Assembly (NCBI RefSeq): GCF_003290445.1
Contig: NZ_CP021781.1
Span: forward strand, 930,001 to 994,000
DNA length: 64,000 nucleotides
DNA from: Francisella adeliensis
GTDB lineage: Bacteria > Pseudomonadota > Gammaproteobacteria > Francisellales > Francisellaceae
Direction: 5' to 3'
Part shown: positions 9,202 through 17,091 of the stretch, one piece after another
Layout: the number at the start of each line of letters is the position of its first letter
Position numbering within the stretch: the stretch's first letter is position 1
Made by a program: the position numbers and the translations under genes
Notes under the pieces: generated by a model
Databases searched by the model: none
Told to the model about the DNA's origin: nothing
The model's input: only the letters and a program-made list of their open reading frames with translations

Positions 9202-10941
9202 TTAATCAAGCAACATCAATATATGTTTAGCATTTCTAACGCCAAGTTTTGCTGCTCTTTCATAATATTTAATAGCTATTTTTTTGTCAAAAGGTACGCC
9301 GTTTTTTTCCTCATTATAATACAGTGATGCTAATCTATAATTTGCTGGACCATAATTTGCATTTGCCGACTTCTTGAAAAAATCAAGAGCCTTGTTATAG
9401 TCACCCTCGTTATAATAATATTCACCTGCAAAATACATTGCATAAGGATCATCAGATCGTGCAATCTGCTCTAATTTATAAAGTTTTTTATAATCACCTT
9501 TCTGAGCAAAAACTTGTAATCTCTGCATTTGCTCTTCATGAGTTAGCTGGATTTTATCCGATTCTTTTATTTCTTCAGTTTTTTTATTCTGAACTATCCG
9601 ATCATTTTTTTTCTTCTCTAATTCTTTAATAACTTCACTTTCTATAAGTTTTGGTAATAAAGAGGATGTTTTAGCTTGGTTTTCAAAAGCTGTGTGTAAT
9701 AGATTTTTTGTAAATATATCATCTTCATTGAAATAATAGTAAGCTAGACCTTCAAATTTATTAGTGCTTATATTTTCACCAAAGTCTACAAATAATGAAG
9801 ATCTATTTTCTTTAAGCTTACTGATTTTTAAAAAATCAGCGACATAGTTAGTATATCTGTTGTTAGTGTTATTTAAAAAATCATTATTAATTTTAATGTC
9901 TGCTATATTTTGATAAAAGTCTTGTAGGCTTTGTTTGTCTGATTTAAATAAATTTATGTAAACAAAACCATCAAGGTTAGAGATTTCTCTTTTAGGAATG
10001 CTTAAACCTTTTTCTATTTTGTGTTCTATTTCTTTTTGTCTTTCAACTTGTCTTATTATTTTGGCTTTTTCTTCATGGACTTGCTCAACTTGAATTTTTT
10101 CTTGTTCAGCTCTTTCTTCTGCACGTTCTTTATCTAGAAGTTTGTTTACTTTAACTATTTCAGCTTTTGCTTTTTTAGCTGTTTTAGGGTTGGAGCTATA
10201 TAGTAAGGTTTGCCATAACATCAAAGCTCTATAGTTATCACCTTCATCAGTAAAGTTTTGAGCTTGTTTCATTAACGCTGGTTCGTATCCTTCAGCAGCA
10301 GCAGATAAAAGATATTTATTTTTATCATCATTATTTTTAATGTCTTTGATCTTATTATTAGTAATAGCTTCGTATATGTTATAAAGAAGTTTAGGATTAG
10401 TAGAAGCTAATAATCTGCTATTAGACTCGAGCATGTTAAAAATTTTAACAATGGCTGGAGAGTAACCTAGATCGTAAGATTTTTTGTAGTATGAAATAGC
10501 TTTTATGTCATCTCTATTTACACCTTGTCCTGCTTGGTAAAGTGTAGCTATTTGATAGTAAGCTCTAGGGTCTTCATCATTTGCTGATTTTTTATAATAT
10601 TTGAAAGCGTGATCATAGTCTTTGTTGGTACCATAACCATATTGTAAAGCATATCCAAGGTAATAATAATCTGTTGCAGTAGCTGTCCCATTTTCATCTA
10701 CTTCTTTTAGTATTTTAAAAGCTTTGTTATAACTGCTGGTATCTTTGTTTTGAATGCTTGCAATAGCGTTTGAATAATTTTCTAAAAAAACTTGATGCTG
10801 ATAACTAAAGTAACTATTTACTCCAAGAGCACCACAAACTACTATCGCACTACCAGCACAAATTTTTATGACATTTTTTCGCGTTAGAGTTATCGGGCCT
10901 AGCTTTTTTGGAGGCTTAGGTAGGTTTTCTAAGTCAGACAT
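9202..10941 (-). CDS. Membrane-anchored SEL1/TPR repeat protein
   Basis: This is a 579-residue protein. Residues 1-25 are cytoplasmic and proline/lysine-rich, and one hydrophobic helix around 27-48 anchors it. SEL1-like repeats follow from about 90 to 170 (for example YYQIATLYQAGQGVNRDD). A charged coiled coil lies around 265-315. A second SEL1/TPR block at about 480-579 ends with the pattern AIKYYERAAKLG. Such proteins scaffold protein complexes at the envelope. No enzymatic domain is visible. It lies downstream of rbgA on the same strand. The specific partner is unknown. Confidence 0.82.
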   Translation of the reverse strand: MSDLENLPKPPKKLGPITLTRKNVIKICAGSAIVVCGALGVNSYFSYQHQVFLENYSNAIASIQNKDTSSYNKAFKILKEVDENGTATATDYYYLGYALQYGYGTNKDYDHAFKYYKKSANDEDPRAYYQIATLYQAGQGVNRDDIKAISYYKKSYDLGYSPAIVKIFNMLESNSRLLASTNPKLLYNIYEAITNNKIKDIKNNDDKNKYLLSAAAEGYEPALMKQAQNFTDEGDNYRALMLWQTLLYSSNPKTAKKAKAEIVKVNKLLDKERAEERAEQEKIQVEQVHEEKAKIIRQVERQKEIEHKIEKGLSIPKREISNLDGFVYINLFKSDKQSLQDFYQNIADIKINNDFLNNTNNRYTNYVADFLKISKLKENRSSLFVDFGENISTNKFEGLAYYYFNEDDIFTKNLLHTAFENQAKTSSLLPKLIESEVIKELEKKKNDRIVQNKKTEEIKESDKIQLTHEEQMQRLQVFAQKGDYKKLYKLEQIARSDDPYAMYFAGEYYYNEGDYNKALDFFKKSANANYGPANYRLASLYYNEEKNGVPFDKKIAIKYYERAAKLGVRNAKHILMLLD

Positions 10942-10996
10942 CAGCTATACATTTTATAAAATACTGATTTTATTATATATTAGCTTTAAAGTACAT

Positions 10997-11872
10997 TTAA
11001 GCATTATCGATATTTTTTACTGAAATATCTTCATTTATAAATGCTAATTTCTCTTTCTCGATAGTTTTAGGGTCTTCAAGTGATACTTTTCCAAACTGTC
11101 CGGCTCTAAAATCATGAACAATATTTTGACAAGCATGCACTACTTTATGTTTGGTTTTCATACCAGCAATATCTTTGACTATCTCTTGAGGAAGCTGATT
11201 AGTAACTTTAGAGTCATCAAGTCCGTATCTTTTTATAAATGAACTACGTTGTTTATTTATAAGTAAAAAATCAATCAAATATTCAGCTGTACCTTCGTAA
11301 TCCATCGCAGTATCACGTATAGATCCTATACAGGCTATTCTAAATCCACTTGCTTCACTTTTAGGGCTTGGAAACATTATTCCAGGCGTATCATATATTG
11401 TAAAACCTTTTTCAATATCTATGCGTTGTTGAAGCTTTGTTACAGCAGGCTCATTGCCAGTTTTTGCCACTTTGCGTCCAGCAAGTTTATTTATCATTGT
11501 AGATTTTCCGACATTAGGTAAGCCAAATATAATCGCACGAATAGGTTTTAAAACAGTACCTCTATGTGGGAGTTTCTTTTTAGCAAGAGCAATGATTTTT
11601 TTAGTAAGAGTTTTATCTCGAAGTGTATCTACTGCAATAGCACTACCCTTAAAATGCTCGAGCCATTGCTTTGTGGTGTTAGGATCAGCAAGGTCCGCTT
11701 TTGAGAGTATTTTAATTATTGGCTTATCACCAACTATTGCCTCTAATACATGGTTACTACTTGAGTCAGGTATTCGAGAATCAACAATTTCAATAGCAAT
11801 ATCTATAGATGGCATTTTTTTACGAAATTCTTTCGTAGCTTTGTGCATATGCCCAGGAAACCAATGTAGCAT
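10997..11872 (-). CDS. rbgA: Ribosome biogenesis GTPase YlqF/RbgA
   Basis: This 291-residue GTPase has circularly permuted motifs, the mark of the YlqF/YawG family. The G4-like SKAD (in ILSKADLADP) comes first, then G1 GLPNVGKST near residues 122-130 and G3 DTPG. The N-terminus HWFPGHMHKATKEF is family-typical. RbgA proteins act late in assembly of the 50S subunit. The gene is divergent from nagA, with about 60 bases between the starts. Confidence 0.93.
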   Translation of the reverse strand: MLHWFPGHMHKATKEFRKKMPSIDIAIEIVDSRIPDSSSNHVLEAIVGDKPIIKILSKADLADPNTTKQWLEHFKGSAIAVDTLRDKTLTKKIIALAKKKLPHRGTVLKPIRAIIFGLPNVGKSTMINKLAGRKVAKTGNEPAVTKLQQRIDIEKGFTIYDTPGIMFPSPKSEASGFRIACIGSIRDTAMDYEGTAEYLIDFLLINKQRSSFIKRYGLDDSKVTNQLPQEIVKDIAGMKTKHKVVHACQNIVHDFRAGQFGKVSLEDPKTIEKEKLAFINEDISVKNIDNA

Positions 11873-11934
11873 GGTAGATAAAAAACTTAAATTTAGTTAT
11901 TATGAGATAAGATTTTACCTATGAAGTATTTTTT

Positions 11935-13068
11935 ATGCAAAGTTATATTCTAAAAGGTGCAAAAATATATTGCCAAGATGATTTTCAATATGAAGATATT
12001 GTTGTTGAAAACAACATAATAAAAGAGATTGATGTAGACATTGATACTGCCAAATATAATCTTCCCGTTATAAATTTGGATAGTGATGATTTCGTAATAC
12101 CTGGGTTTATAGATATACATATACATGGTTCTCAAGGTGCTGATGTAATGGATGGTGATGTAGATGCTTTGGATGTGATTTCTAAGTCAATATATTCTCA
12201 TGGTGTAACAAGCTATCTTGCTACTACGATGACAGCTACTAATGAAGCTATACTTAAATCTATGCAAGCAGTTGCCAAATATACAGCTATGCAACAAAGT
12301 GATAGAGCAAGGATAATAGGAATTCATTTAGAAGGACCATTTATTTCTCCTGGTAAAATAGGTGCTCAAAACCCAAACTACTTACAAGGTGCTGATGTTG
12401 AAAAGTTAACTAATTGGCATAATGAATCAAATAATCTGATTAAAAAAATAACTATAGCGCCGGAAATTGATAATGCTGATAAAGTTATAGCGTATTGTAA
12501 TTCACAAAATATAATCAGCTCAATTGGTCATACCAGTTGCACGATGGCACAAGCCTTAAATGCTATAGAACAAGGCTGTAGTCATGCAACACACCTTTTT
12601 AACGCAATGACTCCTATTGAGCATCGTAACCCAGGTGCTGCTAATGCACTTTTAATGTCTAAAAAAGTATTGGCTGAGCTTATTGTTGATGGGATTCATT
12701 TGCATCCAGATATGGTTAAATTTACGCATGAGATAAAAGGTAGTGATAATATTGCTTTAGTCACAGATGCAATGTCGGCTCAAGGAGCAGGCGAGGGCAT
12801 ATTTGACCTAGGAGGTCAAAAGGTTATAGTAAAAAATGGTGAAGCTCGTTTAGAAAATGGAGTACTGGCAGGTAGTGTACTTACCATGAATAAAGCATTA
12901 GAAAATATAATGAAATTCTCAGATTGTAGTCTACATCAGGCAGTCAAAATGACTAGTACAAACCAGGCAAAATCATTAGGATTAAACAAAGGGCAGATCA
13001 AGCAGGGCTTTGATGCCGAATTTGTGGTTTTAGATAAAAATTATCAGATAAGGCAGGTAATAAGTTAG
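11935..13068 (+). CDS. nagA: N-acetylglucosamine-6-phosphate deacetylase
   Basis: This 377-residue amidohydrolase removes acetate from GlcNAc-6-P in amino-sugar and peptidoglycan recycling. Visible motifs are DIHIHGSQGADVMDG (metal ligands), GHTSCTMAQAL, HATHLFNAMTPIEHRNPG, VDGIHLHPD and TDAMSAQG. Length and motif order match NagA throughout. No nagB lies adjacent. The downstream tsaB begins at the base after the nagA stop, so the two are translationally coupled. Confidence 0.95.
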   Translation: MQSYILKGAKIYCQDDFQYEDIVVENNIIKEIDVDIDTAKYNLPVINLDSDDFVIPGFIDIHIHGSQGADVMDGDVDALDVISKSIYSHGVTSYLATTMTATNEAILKSMQAVAKYTAMQQSDRARIIGIHLEGPFISPGKIGAQNPNYLQGADVEKLTNWHNESNNLIKKITIAPEIDNADKVIAYCNSQNIISSIGHTSCTMAQALNAIEQGCSHATHLFNAMTPIEHRNPGAANALLMSKKVLAELIVDGIHLHPDMVKFTHEIKGSDNIALVTDAMSAQGAGEGIFDLGGQKVIVKNGEARLENGVLAGSVLTMNKALENIMKFSDCSLHQAVKMTSTNQAKSLGLNKGQIKQGFDAEFVVLDKNYQIRQVIS

Positions 13069-13713
13069 ATGAAATTTTTAGTATTAGATACATCAACTAG
13101 CTATTGCTCAGTTGCGCTTAGTGTAGATGGTCAAGTTTACTCTGATACACGCTATATTCCACGCCAGCATAATAAATACTTATTACAGATGATAGAGGAT
13201 TTATTTGCTAAAGCGGAGCTTGATAAAAAAGCGTTAGACTTTATAGCTTACGGTGTTGGCCCTGGTAGTTTTGTAGGTGTGCGATTAGCAGCATCTGTGG
13301 CACAAGCTTTTGCTGTCAGTTGTGATATTCCAATAGTTGGGTTTTCAAGTATGTTTGCAATCGCAAAAAGCAATCTTATAAATGCTGATAAAGTCGCGGT
13401 AGTCCTTGATGCAAAAATGGGTGATTTTTATCTAGGTTTATACGATAAGGCTAGTGATAGTATATTATCTGAAAATGTTTATAAACTTGAAGAGTGGACT
13501 TCTGAATTGTATCAAAGTTATTATTTGGTTGGAGATGCTATTTCACAAGTTGAACTAATCCCTGATTTGACAGATTTTAAACTTGATGTAATAAATATAA
13601 TCAATTACGTAGAAACTTTATACAATACTCAAAAAACATCCGGAAAACTTACTCATGAGACTTATCCAGTATATTTGAGAGGGACTAGTCATTGGAAAAA
13701 GAAAGGTGTATAA
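13069..13713 (+). CDS. tsaB: tRNA threonylcarbamoyladenosine biosynthesis protein TsaB
   Basis: This 214-residue ASKHA-fold protein is the TsaB (YeaZ) partner of TsaD in making t6A37 on ANN-reading tRNAs. The N-terminal LVLDTSTSYCSVAL, the RQHNKYLLQMIEDL helix and the GVGPGSFVGVRLAAS loop are diagnostic. It lacks the metal-binding histidines of TsaD, as expected for TsaB. It starts directly after the nagA stop. Confidence 0.95.
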   Translation: MKFLVLDTSTSYCSVALSVDGQVYSDTRYIPRQHNKYLLQMIEDLFAKAELDKKALDFIAYGVGPGSFVGVRLAASVAQAFAVSCDIPIVGFSSMFAIAKSNLINADKVAVVLDAKMGDFYLGLYDKASDSILSENVYKLEEWTSELYQSYYLVGDAISQVELIPDLTDFKLDVINIINYVETLYNTQKTSGKLTHETYPVYLRGTSHWKKKGV

Positions 13714-13777
13714 AATTAAAATTTAATATGTGATTATGTTAAAATTTTAAAAGTTAATTTGATTAAGGGTATATAAC

Positions 13778-14965
13778 ATGGCTTCTTTAAATAAAAAAAT
13801 TCAAAATGTAGCTCCTTCAGCGACAAATGCAATGGCAGCGTTAGCTAAACAGATAAAAGATGATGGTAATGATGTAGTATCATTAGCGGTTGGAGAACCT
13901 GGCTTTAGTACGCCAGATGTTGTAAAAGAGGCAGGTATAGAAGCTATAAATTCTAATATCACGAAGTATACAAATGTTGATGGTTTGAAAGAACTTAGAG
14001 AAGCTATAGTTACTCGCTATAAAAGAGAGTACGGAGTAAATTTTGCTGCAGACCAGGTCTGTGTAACGTCTGGTGCTAAGCATAGCTTACATAATATTTT
14101 CAATTGTATTCTTGAAGAGGGCGATGAAGCAATATTTTTTACACCATATTGGGTATCATATCCAGCAATGGTTTCTCTTACAGGTGCAAAACCAGTAGTT
14201 GTAGAAACTAAATTTGAAAATGGTTTTGAAATAGATATTGCTGATCTTGAAAAGCATATTACAAATAAAACAAAAGCTATAATTATAAATAACCCTAACA
14301 ATCCAACAGGACTTATTTATTCAAAAAAATGTATAGAAGATTTAGCTAATCTATTAAGAAAGTATCCTAATATTTGGATAATAGGTGATGATATTTACGA
14401 TCAATTATTTTTCGATCATAAAATTACATTGCTTACAGAAGTAGCTCCTGATTTAGCTGATAGGTATGTGGTTGCTAGCGGAGTTTCTAAGAATTTTGCT
14501 ATGACAGGTTGGAGAGTTGGTTTTACTATTGCACCAAAGCTACTCAATAATGCTATGAAAAAATTTCAGTCGCAATCTGTTACCTGTGCTTGCTCTATTT
14601 CTCAGTATGCAGCTATAACTGCGATGAATATGCCTGCTCAAGATTTGCTTTATTTTGCAGAGTCTTATCAAGAAAAAGCAGAGTTTGTAACAAGTTGTTT
14701 AAGATCTATGCCTTATATTGATGTAAAAAGTGCTCATGGAACTTTTTATCTTTTTCCTGATTTAAGGAAATTAATTGAAAATACTGGTTTTGAAAGTGAT
14801 ACAGAGTTTTGTAGCGCCTTATTAAAAGAGGAGTTTGTAGCTATGATGCCAGGTGTCGCATTTGGCTCAAGTGGGTTTGCTAGGATTAGTTGTGCTAATG
14901 AAATGGTTGAACTTGAAAAAGCAATGGATAGATTAGCTAAATTCATCAATCGACACGCTAAGTAA
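13778..14965 (+). CDS. aspC: Aspartate/aromatic aminotransferase, class I subgroup
   Basis: This is a 395-residue fold-type I PLP enzyme. It shows LAVGEPGFSTPD, KYTNVDGLKELREAI, NNPNNPTG, the IGDDIYDQLFFD loop and SGVSKNFAMTGWRVG, where the lysine binds PLP. These features match the Ib aspartate aminotransferases (Thermus-type), which move the amino group between aspartate or glutamate and 2-oxo acids. It is preceded by a 64-base gap after tsaB and followed by era. The exact substrate preference among aspartate, prephenate and aromatic acids cannot be settled by reading. Confidence 0.88.
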   Translation: MASLNKKIQNVAPSATNAMAALAKQIKDDGNDVVSLAVGEPGFSTPDVVKEAGIEAINSNITKYTNVDGLKELREAIVTRYKREYGVNFAADQVCVTSGAKHSLHNIFNCILEEGDEAIFFTPYWVSYPAMVSLTGAKPVVVETKFENGFEIDIADLEKHITNKTKAIIINNPNNPTGLIYSKKCIEDLANLLRKYPNIWIIGDDIYDQLFFDHKITLLTEVAPDLADRYVVASGVSKNFAMTGWRVGFTIAPKLLNNAMKKFQSQSVTCACSISQYAAITAMNMPAQDLLYFAESYQEKAEFVTSCLRSMPYIDVKSAHGTFYLFPDLRKLIENTGFESDTEFCSALLKEEFVAMMPGVAFGSSGFARISCANEMVELEKAMDRLAKFINRHAK

Positions 14966-15010
14966 TTACTGTTACAATCTTTATTATTTTCTAATATTTT
15001 TTATTCTTAC

Positions 15011-15904
15011 ATGAAAAGATGTGGTTATATTTCAATTATTGGTCGACCTAATGTAGGTAAATCAACTCTCTTAAATAATATTTTAAAGTTTAAGGTGAGT
15101 ATTACTTCTCGTAAACCTCAAACAACAAGACATCAGATAACAGGTGTTAAGACTTTAGGTGATACACAGTTTATTTATGTTGATACTCCAGGTATTCATA
15201 CTAAAGAGCCAAAAGCTATCAATAAATTTATGAACAAAGCAGCAACTACGATGATTCGTGATGTTGATGTTATTTTATTTGTAGTTGAGATGGATAAGTG
15301 GACTGAGCTTGAAGATAATATTGTCAGTAAAATTAAAGACTCTAAAATCCCAATATTTTTGGTGGTAAATAAAGTTGATAAACAAAAGTCTATGCAGGCT
15401 TCTGTATTTATAAACTCTATCAAGGATAAAGTGAATTTCTATGATGTAATTTATGTATCAGCAAAGCAAGGTCATAATGTAAATGAGCTAGAATCGCGCA
15501 TAGAAAAACTTCTACCTGAAAGTGAGTATTTCTTTTTTGAAGAGGACCAAGTTACAGATAGAAGTATGAAGTTTATGGTTGCTGAAATAATTCGTGAAAA
15601 AATCATGCGAACTATAGGTAGTGAAGTACCGTATCAAATAGCAGTTGAGATTGATAGTTATAAAGTTGATGAAGAGAAAAAAATAGTAGATATCTATGCA
15701 AGTATTTTAGTTGAGAGAGATAGCCAAAAAGGTATTGTTATCGGTGCAAAAGGGTCTAAACTTAAAAAAATAGGTATGGACTCACGAGTTGATATTGAAA
15801 GAATGCTAGAAATGAAAGTAAACCTGAAAACTTTTGTAAAAGTTAAAAGTGGTTGGTCTGATGATGATAGGGCGTTAAGATCTTTAGGTTATGATTTAAT
15901 GTAA
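15011..15904 (+). CDS. era: GTPase Era
   Basis: This 297-residue protein has an N-terminal Ras-like GTPase domain (GRPNVGKSTLLN, the effector loop QTTRHQITGV, DTPGIH, NKVDK) and a C-terminal KH domain containing GIVIGAKGSKLKKIG. Era binds the 3' end of 16S rRNA and assists 30S maturation. Length and motif order are standard. It overlaps nothing and is followed after 6 bases by a small membrane protein gene. Confidence 0.96.
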   Translation: MKRCGYISIIGRPNVGKSTLLNNILKFKVSITSRKPQTTRHQITGVKTLGDTQFIYVDTPGIHTKEPKAINKFMNKAATTMIRDVDVILFVVEMDKWTELEDNIVSKIKDSKIPIFLVVNKVDKQKSMQASVFINSIKDKVNFYDVIYVSAKQGHNVNELESRIEKLLPESEYFFFEEDQVTDRSMKFMVAEIIREKIMRTIGSEVPYQIAVEIDSYKVDEEKKIVDIYASILVERDSQKGIVIGAKGSKLKKIGMDSRVDIERMLEMKVNLKTFVKVKSGWSDDDRALRSLGYDLM

Positions 15905-15910
15905 ATTCTG

Positions 15911-16336
15911 ATGAATACTATATACCTAAATACAAATCATAGTTATCGTAAGGTTGTCTATTTGCTCATGCTAGTTTTTACAGCATTTGTTCTGGGTGTA
16001 TATTTCAGAGGAAATTATCCGATGCTAATATTAGGTAGTATATTAATCGGGTTATCTACATTTTTTGAAACTATAGGGTCAGCTAGTAAAAATATCACTG
16101 CAATTATCATAGATGATGAATATCCAAACACTATCAGTATATGTATTGATAATAAGCAAAGTGATTTTTGGGATATAAAAAGAAGTATCATCATAAATAA
16201 TTGGATATATGTTTTTCTGCTACAACAAGGAAGCAATAAAAAAATTAAAACTTGGTTATATAAATCAAACTTTAAGAATACTGAAGAAATAAGACTTTTA
16301 GCTAGGAAAATTCACCTTAGTAAATTTATAGGCTGA
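15911..16336 (+). CDS. Small membrane protein of unknown function
   Basis: This 141-residue protein begins with two hydrophobic segments at about residues 15-32 and 36-55, followed by a roughly 85-residue cytoplasmic part rich in Ile, Ser and Lys. It lies 6 bases after era and is probably co-transcribed with it. A PH-like or DUF-type soluble domain is possible, but I do not recognise a family. Confidence 0.6.
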   Translation: MNTIYLNTNHSYRKVVYLLMLVFTAFVLGVYFRGNYPMLILGSILIGLSTFFETIGSASKNITAIIIDDEYPNTISICIDNKQSDFWDIKRSIIINNWIYVFLLQQGSNKKIKTWLYKSNFKNTEEIRLLARKIHLSKFIG

Positions 16337-16377
16337 TGGCCAGATGTTTTTATAAGCCGTTATATATAGAAAGTTAC

Positions 16378-16914
16378 TTATTTTTTAGTTCTAAAAATTC
16401 TATCCCATATAGGTAGAGTAACGCTATAGTTTTGTGTTGAATCTAGATGGTGCAAAGAGTGGTGTTTCTTAAAGTAAAAAAGTAGAGCACCTTTCCTAGA
16501 TTTAATGTGATGAGTGCTATGATGAATGAAAAAATATAGAAAGGCACCTGTTAAAATACCACTATAAATTACAGATGAAATACCTAGCCCAAAGAACAAA
16601 TATAGAGGTAGAAACATCATTATTGTATAAATGGGCAAAGACATATAGGTTGGAGTACCTATTAATTCAGTAGGTTTATTATGATGAGCATCATGGAGTT
16701 TTTTGAGAAAAGCAAAGCGATGAAATAGAAAGCGATGCACTATGTACTCAATGAAAGACCAAAGGATAACTCCAAATATGTAGAGTAAGGGAATTATAAA
16801 TGTATTTATTGATATATACTTTATTCCTATAGCTATAAATAAAAGTATAAATAAAGGGTAAATATAAAAGTCACTCCAATACCCAGTTCGGGATATTCTT
16901 TCAAGTATCGTCAT
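16378..16914 (-). CDS. Fatty acid hydroxylase / sterol desaturase family membrane protein
   Basis: This 178-residue membrane protein carries the histidine clusters of the di-iron fatty acid hydroxylase superfamily: HRFLFHR, HDAHHNKP, HHSTHH and HHSLHH, spaced between four hydrophobic segments. Such enzymes hydroxylate or desaturate lipid acyl chains at the membrane face. It is compact for the family but not truncated at either end. It is a single gene, converging with the era downstream gene. The substrate is unknown. 2-hydroxylation of a membrane lipid is one possibility. Confidence 0.85.
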   Translation of the reverse strand: MTILERISRTGYWSDFYIYPLFILLFIAIGIKYISINTFIIPLLYIFGVILWSFIEYIVHRFLFHRFAFLKKLHDAHHNKPTELIGTPTYMSLPIYTIMMFLPLYLFFGLGISSVIYSGILTGAFLYFFIHHSTHHIKSRKGALLFYFKKHHSLHHLDSTQNYSVTLPIWDRIFRTKK

Positions 16915-17053
16915 TTTTTATAGTTTAACTGTTATTTTTACTAATCAATTATCATAACATACGAGCTATATTGTTTGAACCATAGAGTGTTTTTATCATA
17001 AAATAAAAAAATCAAAGATTATAAGGTAACTTCTAATAATCACACTTATTTTG

Positions 17054-17059
17054 TATAAT
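17054..17059 (+). promoter_or_regulatory. Probable -10 element of the FAD/FeS dehydrogenase gene
   Basis: A perfect TATAAT is preceded 17 bases upstream by TTCTAA, a weak -35. It is placed to give a short leader before the ATG at 17092. This is a visual call only. Confidence 0.4.
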
Positions 17060-17091
17060 CTAAGAAGTAAATATTTTTGACTACTTTCTTC